A stretch of 30,589 bases of DNA from Flavobacteriales bacterium. Lineage in GTDB: Bacteria; Bacteroidota; Bacteroidia; NS11-12g; UBA955. The first letter of the stretch is position 1. Every line of letters starts with the position of its first letter. Under the pieces are notes generated by a model. That model had not been told where the DNA came from. It was given only the letters and a program-made list of their open reading frames with translations, and did no database searches. The stretch is taken from assembly GCA_947472115.1 (NCBI GenBank), contig CANIZU010000004.1, forward strand, positions 1 through 30,589, written 5' to 3'. Made by a program: the position numbers and the translations under genes. Positions 16,203 to 23,931 of this stretch are shown here, in pieces.

Positions 16203-17501
16203 GTGAAAAACACTATTTTAACAATTGCGTCTTTTGTCGTCCTCTCAGCCTCGGCAAAAATCAGCTCATTTGAGCCATTAACTGATTCAACAAAAACACT
16301 CAAAGTGTCAGAAAAACCCGCTGCCAAACATTGGTATGAATCTGTTTCTTTAAAAGGTTATGCACAAGTGCGTTACAATCGTTTTGGTGAAACCAACCCC
16401 AATTTGAAATGTGCACAGTGTGATCCATATTGGGGAAATAATACTGCCATTTCAATTCGACGAGCTCGACTTGTTTTCAGCGGCCAACTGAGTTCTAGGG
16501 TCTATTTTTACATTCAAAACGACATTGCTCAAACTGCATCTGCTGCACCCAACGGTGCGGCAATGTCAACCAACGGAGCATTTTTAAATTTCACTCAAAT
16601 TCGCGATGCCTACTTTGATATTAACCTGAATAATTCCGGAACAGTAAGAGTTAGATTAGGACAAAGCAAAGTCCCATTTGGATTCGACAATCTTCAAAGC
16701 AGTCAAGTGAGAATTTCACTAGATCGTTCAGACGCAATCAACAGCGGTGCCTACAACGAACGTGATCTGGGTGCCTTTTTATATTTTGCTCCAACCAAAA
16801 CTAGAAATCTGTTCAGTAGTTTGGTAAAAGACAACCTTAAAGGATCCGGGGATTATGGTATGCTCGCCTTCGGTTTTTACAACGGCCAAACAGCGAATCG
16901 ACCAGAACTAAACAACAACATGCACATGGTGGGAAGATTCACCTATCCCGTGGCAATAAAAAATCAAATCATCGAAGCAGGTATTCAAGGATATACTGGG
17001 ATTTATACTTACAGCAAGGACATGCTTAGCACAGGAGTGAAGTATGTGAAAAAACCTGTTTTTGATAGTGAGACCTTTGCAGATGCATCATATTTAGACC
17101 AACGCGTGGGTGCCCATTTTGTCCTATTCCCCAAGCCTTTCGGCATTCAAGCGGAATGGAATCAAGGCCAGGGTGCACAATACAATCCACTTACAGATTC
17201 TCTCGAATTGAAAAAACTCAAAGGCGGTTATGTAACTTTTAGTTATAAAACTGCCGTAAAAGGCCACAGCGTAATTCCCTATTGCAGGATTCAAACTTAT
17301 CAAGGTGGAAAGAAAACCGAAATTGATGCCCGCAGCTATGATATTAAGGAACAAGAAATTGGTGTAGAATGGCAAGTAGAAAAGAATCTTGAGATTACCG
17401 CTTGTTATCTAAATAGTAGCCGCAGGTTCGAAGACCACAATAATAAGAACAATCTTCAAACCGGGCATTTGATTCGCCTGCAAGCTCAGTTAAACTTTTA
17501 A
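16203..17501 (+). CDS. OprP/OprO-like outer-membrane porin
   Basis: 432-aa outer-membrane beta-barrel of the phosphate-selective porin (OprO/OprP) family. Signal peptide MKNTILTIASFVVLSASA, short polar linker, then a barrel starting SLKGYAQVRYNRFGE with ISIRRARLVFSGQLSSRVYFY, IRDAYFDINL and RVRLGQSKVPFGF, the usual alternating strands of this family, and a C-terminus ending in Phe (LIRLQAQLNF) as expected for barrel insertion. The start is GTG 16203, chosen because it gives a complete signal peptide. Family membership does not prove phosphate selectivity; many Bacteroidota members are general or unknown porins, and no phosphate transport genes are near. Residues CAQCD (about 70-74) form a possible disulphide near the first hairpin. 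Confidence 0.85.
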   Translation: MKNTILTIASFVVLSASAKISSFEPLTDSTKTLKVSEKPAAKHWYESVSLKGYAQVRYNRFGETNPNLKCAQCDPYWGNNTAISIRRARLVFSGQLSSRVYFYIQNDIAQTASAAPNGAAMSTNGAFLNFTQIRDAYFDINLNNSGTVRVRLGQSKVPFGFDNLQSSQVRISLDRSDAINSGAYNERDLGAFLYFAPTKTRNLFSSLVKDNLKGSGDYGMLAFGFYNGQTANRPELNNNMHMVGRFTYPVAIKNQIIEAGIQGYTGIYTYSKDMLSTGVKYVKKPVFDSETFADASYLDQRVGAHFVLFPKPFGIQAEWNQGQGAQYNPLTDSLELKKLKGGYVTFSYKTAVKGHSVIPYCRIQTYQGGKKTEIDARSYDIKEQEIGVEWQVEKNLEITACYLNSSRRFEDHNNKNNLQTGHLIRLQAQLNF

Positions 17502-17507
17502 AATTCG

Positions 17508-17515
17508 TACTTTCG
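17508..17515 (+). promoter_or_regulatory. -7 element of the aldo/keto reductase gene
   Basis: TACTTTCG, one mismatch from TAnnTTTG, 5 nt before ATG 17521. Confidence 0.4.
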
Positions 17516-17520
17516 CGTCT

Positions 17521-18504
17521 ATGGAATATCGTAGACTTGGAAAATCTGGATTGCCAATTTCTGAATTGAGCTTTGGCAGTTGGATTACTTTTGGAAATCA
17601 AATCAATGATGGGGTTTCTGAGCGATTGATGGACATCGCCTATGAGGCTGGGGTGAATTTCTTCGATAACGCCGAGGTATACGCCGCAGGGGAATCGGAA
17701 AAAGTCATGGGCCAGATTCTCAAAAAGAAAAACTGGTCGCGCGATTCCTATATCGTGAGTTCTAAAGTGTTCTTCGGTGCCGGACCCAAAGTCCCCACCC
17801 AACGGGGTCTAAACCGAAAACACATCGTAGAAGCATGTAATCAAGCCCTACAACGCCTACAAGTCGACTACCTAGATTTATATTTCTGTCACCGCCCCGA
17901 CAAACAAACACCCATCGAGGAAACCGTTTGGAGCATGCACCAACTCATCCTCGCCGGAAAAATCCTCTACTGGGGAACCTCAGAATGGAGCGCCCAAGAA
18001 ATCATGGAAGCGCATATGGTTGCACAACGCTATAACCTCATCGGCCCCGTGATGGAACAACCTCAATACAACATGTTGGTGCGCGACAAAGTAGAGGTGG
18101 AATACGATCAAATCTACAAAACCGTAGGTCTGGGAACAACCATCTGGAGTCCGCTCGCCTCGGGTTACCTCACAGGAAAATACCTCAACCAACCCCCTTC
18201 CGAATCACGCCTCAATCGCGCTGAACTCGGTTGGCTTTCAGAAAAACTTTTGCAAGAAAACAACCGAAAAATCGTTGGTGATCTGGTGAAATTTGCCCAA
18301 GAAATTGGCGTATCAATGCCCCAACTCGGTGTGGCTTGGTGCCTAAAAAACCCGAACGTGAGTACGGTCATTTTGGGCGCTACCAAAACTGAGCAACTCG
18401 AAGAAACCCTGAAATCGACGGAAATCCTGCACAAACTCACCCCTGAAGTTATGGAGCACATCGAAACCATTCTTCAAAACAAGCCCCAACATCCGCTGTA
18501 CTAA
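17521..18504 (+). CDS. Aldo/keto reductase (AKR6, Kv-beta-like)
   Basis: 327-aa cytoplasmic NADPH-dependent aldo/keto reductase of the (beta/alpha)8-barrel type. The catalytic tetrad is readable: D49 (FFDNAEVY), Y54, K82 (SSKVFFG) and H124 (FCHRPD). The block SKVFFGAGPKVPTQRGLNRK and the phrase GTSEWSAQEI are typical of the potassium-channel beta-subunit-like branch (AKR6) rather than of xylose or 2,5-diketo-gluconate reductases. In bacteria such enzymes reduce aldehydes and ketones, often as detoxification; the physiological substrate is unknown. It stands 19 nt after the porin gene but has its own promoter-like element. Coding-strand skew is G-rich in the first 180 bp (hand count 52 G, 28 C), then C-rich. 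Confidence 0.9.
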   Translation: MEYRRLGKSGLPISELSFGSWITFGNQINDGVSERLMDIAYEAGVNFFDNAEVYAAGESEKVMGQILKKKNWSRDSYIVSSKVFFGAGPKVPTQRGLNRKHIVEACNQALQRLQVDYLDLYFCHRPDKQTPIEETVWSMHQLILAGKILYWGTSEWSAQEIMEAHMVAQRYNLIGPVMEQPQYNMLVRDKVEVEYDQIYKTVGLGTTIWSPLASGYLTGKYLNQPPSESRLNRAELGWLSEKLLQENNRKIVGDLVKFAQEIGVSMPQLGVAWCLKNPNVSTVILGATKTEQLEETLKSTEILHKLTPEVMEHIETILQNKPQHPLY

Positions 18505-18521
18505 CTGTGGCATAAGGTTTG

Positions 18522-18529
18522 CACATTTG
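18522..18529 (+). promoter_or_regulatory. Possible -7 element of the WG-repeat gene
   Basis: CACATTTG, one mismatch from TAnnTTTG, 6 nt before ATG 18536. A TTG start at 18527 would fall inside it. TAAGGTTTG just upstream (18513-18521) is an alternative. Confidence 0.3.
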
Positions 18530-18535
18530 GCGCGA

Positions 18536-21058
18536 ATGAAATTTCGTGGCACCCTCCTGTTTTCAACCGTTTTTCTAGGCATTCTCGCCTGGACAAACAC
18601 GTCGCAGGCAGATCCCATCGAAAAAGCACTCAAACTCATTCGAGTTTCTTCTAAATCCGTTAAACCGATTTCCAAGCTGCGAAAAACTTCAGTACCAAAG
18701 GACACGAATCGCGTTACTGCAGATATCGCACAACTAAACCGACAAGAAGCGGCACTCATTTTATCGAAAAGGCAATTCACCAAAGACAGCGTCAACCCTG
18801 TGCTATATCACGCTTTGGCCCTATTACCGAATAGCAAAGAATCGGACGCCCAGCTGCACCTTGCCCTAACCGCTTTACAGTATTGGGGGAAACCAGTGAT
18901 TAGCAAAGCCGGGAAAGACAAATCGGGGGAAGTTTGGAAAAAGTACGAAAACAAATATGGCTTAAACTATAGGAATACAGATTCATTGTTGTTCGATCTT
19001 ACCCAAATCTGGTGGACGCAAAAGCCGAATTACAACCTGGAGCACGCAAGAAAATTATTACAAGAAATCGAGTTCAACCACGAACGAATTTCAAATTATC
19101 AAATCGCAATTCAACGCATCGAAGATGAGTCGTTTCAACAAGCGGTCGCGAAACTAAAAACACCAGCAGACACAGCATTCCACGCACCAAAATTTGAATC
19201 CATTGCCCTTAAATCACACCACAAACTCATTGAATTTCAAAAAGAATACATCGAACGTTTAGAATTCGATTCATTGATGCACTCGCGGGACATCCAAGCT
19301 TTATCGGCCCGACGGTCTCAATTACTCAAAATCAAAAAGCCCACCCAACAGGTAAAGTTGATGATTCAACAAGCCGAAGACACCTTAGTGCAATGGGAAT
19401 ATGAATTGGCTTGCAGCGAGGACCAAGAATCTAGCTATCTGCGTTTTCTAAAATCATATCCAAAAGCACCGCAAAAAAATTCGATTTTGCAAAAGCTAGA
19501 TGCGATGGCCTTTGAACGTGCACAGCAAATCAATACCGTTGAGGCATATGAAAATTACCTCAAAAATCAGCCCCAGCCGCCCATTGGAAGACAAGATCTC
19601 ACGATGCGGGCACAGTTCCTACTTCGGGCCCTAACGGTGATTCCCGTCCCATTTGCCTACTCAATCAAAGACGGATTTTACTTCGCAGATTCATCCACCG
19701 GTCAGCCCTGGATGGAATTGGACTATAAAATGGCCTACCCTTTTGCGTTAAATAACAACAAATCGCATTTCGTTGAAAATGGTTCCACCCTAATCCCGGG
19801 ATGTGCACTGGTCATGCGCACCGATACCTTCGGCCTAATCGAATACAGCTACATCACCAAAGACGGAAAACCCTTTACCAAAAACAATTACGAAACCATT
19901 TATCAGTTCAGCAGCAGCATGGCCTTTGTGCAACGCGGCGGAAGATGGGGCATTCTCAATTACCGCGGCAAAGAACTGTTGCCCTGCAAATTCGAAAATC
20001 TACGATACGATACCGCAGCCCATCGAGGAGCATTAAAAACGAACAAAAAATGGGCACTTTTCAATGAATCCGGGAAGCTGATTACCCCGCCCAAATACGA
20101 TGCGATTGGTTTTGAAACCTGGGAAAATGAACCCACCGAATCCCCCGCCAAACTCTGGGTCAAAAATCGATGCGCCGCCCAAATCAATGGAAACTGGGCG
20201 TTGATTGATACACTTGGAAATTCGTTAACCCCCTTCGCATACGAAAGCATGACCTCTCTGCCTTTTGGTCGTTTCATGGGCAAAATCAACGATGGCTACT
20301 GCCTTTGGCGCGATACCATTCAATGCAGCGCGGAATACTCCGAAGCCGTTGATTTTGGCAAACCCTATACCCTAGTTCAACAAAAAGGCTGGGGAATCAT
20401 CGATACCTTAGGAAGAATTTTGGTGCCTCCGATCTATGAAAAAGCCCTACTCGTAGGCAGCACAGTGGCGCTGCTGAAGAACAAAAAATGGAATTATTAT
20501 TACTCTCGCGGGGAATTCAATTTGCCCATCAAAGGCGCCATCGACGATTTTCGGATGCATGGCGATGGGATGGTCTTTGCACGACAAAAGAAAAATTGGA
20601 TCCTATACCACGCCTATACCAAAATCGTAAGAAAAGTAAAAACAACTGATTTACAGCAACTTACAGACACCTTGCTCCTAGAACCCATCGGCAATAGTTG
20701 GTTTATCACCCATGCCAACGGCAAAGTACTATTGTCGGATAGCCTTACCAGCCTTAGCAAGCTAAACGACCATGAATGGTTGGCAAGTAAGTCGTCCGGT
20801 ACAGGTTTACTCTGTCTGCCTTCGATGCAATGGAGTCTGAAACCCAAATACCAAGAAATCATCGTTTCGCAAAAACCCTCCCATTACATGGTAAAAACCA
20901 ATGAGAAATGGGGTGTGGTAAACAGCTTCGGCGATGTGATTGTACCTATTATTTACGATGCCATTACCGACACTGAATATCCCGGTTATTGGTATGCCTT
21001 GCAAGGTGAGAAAACAGTATGGATCAATGCAACCGGCACCGCATTGATTCAGAAATAA
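18536..21058 (+). CDS. Exported WG-repeat protein
   Basis: 840-aa protein with a signal peptide (MKFRGTLLFSTVFLGILAWTNTSQA). Residues about 60-365 are charged and mostly helical, possibly TPR-like, with candidate repeats around 88-118 and 290-345. Residues about 370-835 hold WG repeats, each roughly 'W-G/A-hydrophobic-x-D/N-x-x-G-x-x-x-x-P-x-x-Y/F-D/E'. Clear units are WGILNYRGKELLPCKFENL, WALFNESGKLITPPKYDAI, WALIDTLGNSLTPFAYESM, WGIIDTLGRILVPPIYEKA and WGVVNSFGDVIVPIIYDAI. WG repeats are common in Bacteroidota and are thought to build an extended beta scaffold; no enzyme activity is implied. Start is ATG 18536 (the frame runs to a TTG at 18527). A 40-bp palindrome follows. Function unknown. 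Confidence 0.82.
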   Translation: MKFRGTLLFSTVFLGILAWTNTSQADPIEKALKLIRVSSKSVKPISKLRKTSVPKDTNRVTADIAQLNRQEAALILSKRQFTKDSVNPVLYHALALLPNSKESDAQLHLALTALQYWGKPVISKAGKDKSGEVWKKYENKYGLNYRNTDSLLFDLTQIWWTQKPNYNLEHARKLLQEIEFNHERISNYQIAIQRIEDESFQQAVAKLKTPADTAFHAPKFESIALKSHHKLIEFQKEYIERLEFDSLMHSRDIQALSARRSQLLKIKKPTQQVKLMIQQAEDTLVQWEYELACSEDQESSYLRFLKSYPKAPQKNSILQKLDAMAFERAQQINTVEAYENYLKNQPQPPIGRQDLTMRAQFLLRALTVIPVPFAYSIKDGFYFADSSTGQPWMELDYKMAYPFALNNNKSHFVENGSTLIPGCALVMRTDTFGLIEYSYITKDGKPFTKNNYETIYQFSSSMAFVQRGGRWGILNYRGKELLPCKFENLRYDTAAHRGALKTNKKWALFNESGKLITPPKYDAIGFETWENEPTESPAKLWVKNRCAAQINGNWALIDTLGNSLTPFAYESMTSLPFGRFMGKINDGYCLWRDTIQCSAEYSEAVDFGKPYTLVQQKGWGIIDTLGRILVPPIYEKALLVGSTVALLKNKKWNYYYSRGEFNLPIKGAIDDFRMHGDGMVFARQKKNWILYHAYTKIVRKVKTTDLQQLTDTLLLEPIGNSWFITHANGKVLLSDSLTSLSKLNDHEWLASKSSGTGLLCLPSMQWSLKPKYQEIIVSQKPSHYMVKTNEKWGVVNSFGDVIVPIIYDAITDTEYPGYWYALQGEKTVWINATGTALIQK

Positions 21059-21123
21059 GAAACACAGCTTCATTAAGCCCAGCAATTACCTTCACACTAT
21101 ACAAAAGAGGAAATTCTATCAGA

Positions 21124-21163
21124 AAACAAAGGGGAGGCCAATGCATTGGCCTCCCCTTTGTTT
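21124..21163. terminator. 40-bp perfect palindrome, likely terminator
   Basis: Twenty-base arms AAACAAAGGGGAGGCCAATG and its exact complement meet with no spacer. In RNA it would make a very stable GC-rich stem ending in UUUGUUU. It lies 65 nt after the WG-repeat stop and directly before the tRNA promoter, so it should stop read-through from the left; the symmetry would let it act in both directions. Confidence 0.75.
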
Positions 21164-21171
21164 ATCTTTGC
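21163..21171 (+). promoter_or_regulatory. -7 element of the tRNA-Arg transcription unit
   Basis: TATCTTTGC, a full match to TAnnTTTG, 29 nt before the mature tRNA 5' end. Its first base is shared with the end of the palindrome. Confidence 0.55.
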
Positions 21172-21200
21172 AATCCGGCATCCAAACCAAAAAACAATAT

Positions 21201-21272
21201 GGTCCCGTAGTAGAATGGATACTACGAATGCCTCCGGAGCATTAGATACAGGTTCGATTCCTGTCGGGACCA
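21201..21272 (+). tRNA. tRNA-Arg (anticodon CCG)
   Basis: 72-nt cloverleaf. The acceptor GGTCCCG pairs with CGGGACC; D-arm GTAG/CTAC with an 8-nt loop; anticodon arm AATGC-CTCCGGA-GCATT with anticodon CCG, reading CGG (Arg); T-arm ACAGG-TTCGATT-CCTGT; discriminator A. The CCA end is not encoded. A protein gene begins 1 nt after the discriminator, so both are probably on one transcript. Confidence 0.95.
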
Positions 21273-21273
21273 C

Positions 21274-22170
21274 ATGGAATCCGTTAGAGAGAATTTTCTA
21301 ATCCTCTGCACAACCCCTTTGTACATCCTCCTCATTTTGGGAGAAATTCTCGTTTCTAACCACCAGAAACTCCATCTCTATTCCATAAAAAATACACTGA
21401 GTAATATCTACCTCATGTTGCTTAATTCCGGTATCGATTTAGCCTTTCGCATCATTTATGTTGGCATAGTTTTTCAATGGGGATTTGACCATCGAATTAT
21501 GCAATGGCAAACTGGAATTAGTTATTGGGTAGCATTAATCATAGCGGAGGATTTCCTCTATTATTGGTTACATCGATTTGACCATGAAATCAGATTTTTC
21601 TGGGCAACTCATGTCACCCACCACTCATCAACTTTGATGAATATTACTGTAGGTTTCCGCTCTTCCGTTTTCCAACCCTTGTATAGATTCATTTATTTCT
21701 TTCCTATTGCTTTAATGGGATTTGAACCACTCGACATTATGTTCATGTATACTGCGACCCAAATATGGGGCATTTTGGTCCACACCGAACTCATTCAGAA
21801 TTTAGGTTGGTTGGAAAAAGTTCTTGTGACCCCATCTCACCACAGAGTACACCACGCAAGCAACCCAAAATACCTCGATAAAAACATGGGTATGTTATTG
21901 ATTATCTGGGACAAATTATTTGGAACCTTCCAAAAAGAACTTCCAGCAAATGATTATCAACCAATCCAATACGGCCTGACCAAAAATATTGAAAACCCCA
22001 ATCCCGTTAATCTGGTTTTTTCCGAATGGCAACAAATTTGGCGAGATGTTTTCCAACCAAATATTTCTCTAAAACATCGTCTGCTATATGTTTTTGGACC
22101 TCCTGGTTATAGTCACGATGGCAGCCGCCAAACTAGCAATGCATTAAGAAAATTGGAAGACAACACGTAA
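21274..22170 (+). CDS. Fatty acid hydroxylase / sterol desaturase family protein
   Basis: 298-aa membrane di-iron enzyme of the fatty acid hydroxylase superfamily (sterol desaturase-like), which hydroxylates or desaturates lipid substrates. The histidine clusters are complete: HRFDH (100-104), HVTHH (113-117), H170 in LVHTE, and HHRVHH (189-194). Hydrophobic segments lie at about 8-27, 42-68, 82-98 and 135-165. Start is ATG 21274: the N-terminus MESVRENFLILCTTPLYILL fits the family, and a TTG at 21322 is the only later choice near the N-terminus. The ATG lies 1 nt after the tRNA-Arg gene, so no room exists for a ribosome site outside the tRNA itself. Bacterial members act on fatty acids, alkylglycerols, sterols or carotenoids; which applies here is unknown. 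A desaturase gene follows. Confidence 0.88.
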   Translation: MESVRENFLILCTTPLYILLILGEILVSNHQKLHLYSIKNTLSNIYLMLLNSGIDLAFRIIYVGIVFQWGFDHRIMQWQTGISYWVALIIAEDFLYYWLHRFDHEIRFFWATHVTHHSSTLMNITVGFRSSVFQPLYRFIYFFPIALMGFEPLDIMFMYTATQIWGILVHTELIQNLGWLEKVLVTPSHHRVHHASNPKYLDKNMGMLLIIWDKLFGTFQKELPANDYQPIQYGLTKNIENPNPVNLVFSEWQQIWRDVFQPNISLKHRLLYVFGPPGYSHDGSRQTSNALRKLEDNT

Positions 22171-22176
22171 AATTCT

Positions 22177-22207
22177 TGTTTGAACAAACATTGCAATTTT
22201 TTTAGAC
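22177..22207 (+). terminator. Possible weak terminator after the hydroxylase gene
   Basis: TGTTTG-AA-CAAACA (22177-22190) followed by TTGCAATTTTTTT. The stem is short and AT-rich and the T-run is 7 nt away, so support is modest. Confidence 0.3.
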
Positions 22208-22228
22208 TAAATTGCCTTTTTTTTGATA

Positions 22229-23359
22229 ATGTCGTTTAAATACCTCTCAAAAGACAGTCCGGATCTTATCCTAAAACAGATCAAAGTAAAAGTAGATAAT
22301 TACTTTTTGGACAATGACTACACCAAAAATGGGAATGGAAATTTGGCGCTTAAATTTATCGCGCAGTTGACCTTGGTTATCGTTTCAGCATACTGGGTTT
22401 TCCATGCTAATAGTTTCTTAACCTTATGTTTGGCCTACCTATCCGTTGGATTTTCCATGCTTTTATTGGGCATCAATTTTGGCCACGACGGTGCTCATGG
22501 TTGTCTTACTGGCAATAAAAGATTCGACGGGACCTTATTTCAAATCATTTATGCCATGCAAGGTTTGGGTGGTTACATGTGGCAAATTCGACATAACTCT
22601 GCTCACCATATTTTCCCTAATGTTTATGACCGTGATTCCGACCTTGAAATGTCGCCGTTGATTCTTTTGAATCCCAAACAAAAATCAAAGCCCATTCACA
22701 AATACCAACACATTTACGCCCCGTTTTTGTATTTAATCGTGACCCTGTTTTGGATCTTTGCCGAAGATTTTATCATTCTGATTCGCAAGGATTCTGCGAA
22801 TTCGCGGATCAAAAAAATCCCTACCATTGAATGGATCAAAATTGTAGCTATCAAACTCATTTATATCTTCAACTTTATTGTATTACCTACGCTAATTGCG
22901 GATTTTAGTTTATTCCAGGTAGTTGGAGCATTTTTTATCATGCACTTTATTGTTTCCTTCTTCTTGACATTCACTTTTTTCATTTCGCATCACATTCAAG
23001 AAATTAGATATGTAAGGGCTAATGAAGAAACCAATATCATCGAAAATTCATGGCTCAGCCATCAAATCAATACAACAATAGATTTTCATCCCACAAGCTA
23101 TATTGCTCATTTTCTGTTCGGTGGATTTAATACACATATTGCCCATCACATTTTTCCGGAAATTTGTCATATCCATTACCCAACACTTACCCAAATCGTA
23201 AAAAAAACCCTCGAGGAAAATAACGTGGGCCACTGGTATAAGTCGTTTACTTTTTGGGAAGGCATGAGATCACACATTTTACATCTCAAACAGACCGCAC
23301 ATGAGATTTTGGAGAATCAAGAGCATGAGGAATTATCATCAATAGAAATAAGAAATTAA
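22229..23359 (+). CDS. Membrane fatty acid (acyl-CoA type) desaturase
   Basis: 376-aa integral-membrane di-iron acyl desaturase that inserts a double bond in a fatty acyl chain. The three histidine boxes are HDGAH (86-90), HNSAHH (122-127) and HIAHH (303-307), matching the linoleoyl-CoA / delta-6-like bacterial group, in which the spacing between box 2 and box 3 is long. Hydrophobic pairs lie at about 42-85, 165-180, 205-225 and 230-255. No cytochrome b5 domain is present, so electrons must come from a separate ferredoxin or similar. ATG 22229 is preferred to a TTG two codons upstream. Position of the double bond cannot be read from sequence. It lies between the hydroxylase and a DUF2147 gene on the same strand. 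Confidence 0.88.
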   Translation: MSFKYLSKDSPDLILKQIKVKVDNYFLDNDYTKNGNGNLALKFIAQLTLVIVSAYWVFHANSFLTLCLAYLSVGFSMLLLGINFGHDGAHGCLTGNKRFDGTLFQIIYAMQGLGGYMWQIRHNSAHHIFPNVYDRDSDLEMSPLILLNPKQKSKPIHKYQHIYAPFLYLIVTLFWIFAEDFIILIRKDSANSRIKKIPTIEWIKIVAIKLIYIFNFIVLPTLIADFSLFQVVGAFFIMHFIVSFFLTFTFFISHHIQEIRYVRANEETNIIENSWLSHQINTTIDFHPTSYIAHFLFGGFNTHIAHHIFPEICHIHYPTLTQIVKKTLEENNVGHWYKSFTFWEGMRSHILHLKQTAHEILENQEHEELSSIEIRN

Positions 23360-23380
23360 CAAAAGAGAGACCATCAGATT

Positions 23381-23860
23381 GTGAGGAGAGGAATTGAGAA
23401 ATTAATACGAAAATTTAAAAAGTCTACCATCAAATTTATGGGTTTTGCCATGGCAATCACACTGTTGGTTGGTGCGTCAAAATTGCCCCAAAAATTGCCC
23501 GCATTTTCCGCTGATATGATAATCGGAAATTGGATGGATGACAAAAACGAAGTCCTTGTAAACATTTACAAAGTCAACAACAAGTACTTCGGCAAAGCCA
23601 TTTGGATTCAGAATCTTTCAAATCCAGGACAACCCTTAATAAAAGCGGAACAACACTGGATTGGTATGATCTTGATGAAAGATTTTATTTGGCAAAATAA
23701 TGAATGGTCTCACGGAACCATATTTCATCCAAGAGAAAATCAAACCTATTCTGCTTATATCACTCCAATAAATCAGAACAATATCAAAGTAACTGGCTTC
23801 GTCTGGTTTAGATTTCTATCGCAAGCAGCAATTTTTCATCGAACCACCCGCAAACGATAA
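23381..23860 (+). CDS. DUF2147 exported protein
   Basis: 159 aa from a GTG start, or 140 aa if the ATG at 23438 is used. The second gives a neater signal peptide (MGFAMAITLLVGASKLPQ), while the first adds a long Lys/Arg-rich head. After the signal, the order IIGNWMDDKNEVLVNIYK, KYFGKAIWI, GMILMKDFIWQNNEWSHG, IFHPRENQTYSAYI and IKVTGFVWF follows the DUF2147 pattern (a small secreted beta-barrel-like domain, function unknown). The usual final 'W-x-R' is replaced by AIFHR. It starts 21 nt after the desaturase stop, so is probably co-transcribed. Confidence 0.75.
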   Translation: MRRGIEKLIRKFKKSTIKFMGFAMAITLLVGASKLPQKLPAFSADMIIGNWMDDKNEVLVNIYKVNNKYFGKAIWIQNLSNPGQPLIKAEQHWIGMILMKDFIWQNNEWSHGTIFHPRENQTYSAYITPINQNNIKVTGFVWFRFLSQAAIFHRTTRKR

Positions 23861-23918
23861 TTTCCCCAACTCCAACAAAAAGTTCTGCGAATTGCTGAAC
23901 AAACCAAATGCGCTCATT

Positions 23919-23926
23919 TATCTTTG
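23919..23926 (+). promoter_or_regulatory. -7 element of the mechanosensitive channel gene
   Basis: TATCTTTG, a full match to TAnnTTTG, 5 nt before ATG 23932. It falls after the in-frame ATG at 23908, so it supports 23932 as the true start. A TTG at 23892-23894 is 24 nt upstream, slightly long spacing. Confidence 0.5.
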
Positions 23927-23931
23927 CTACA

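Noticed and set aside
23881..23900. GTTCTGC / GCTGAAC inverted repeat as a terminator before the channel gene
   Set aside because: One internal mismatch, short arms and no T-run.
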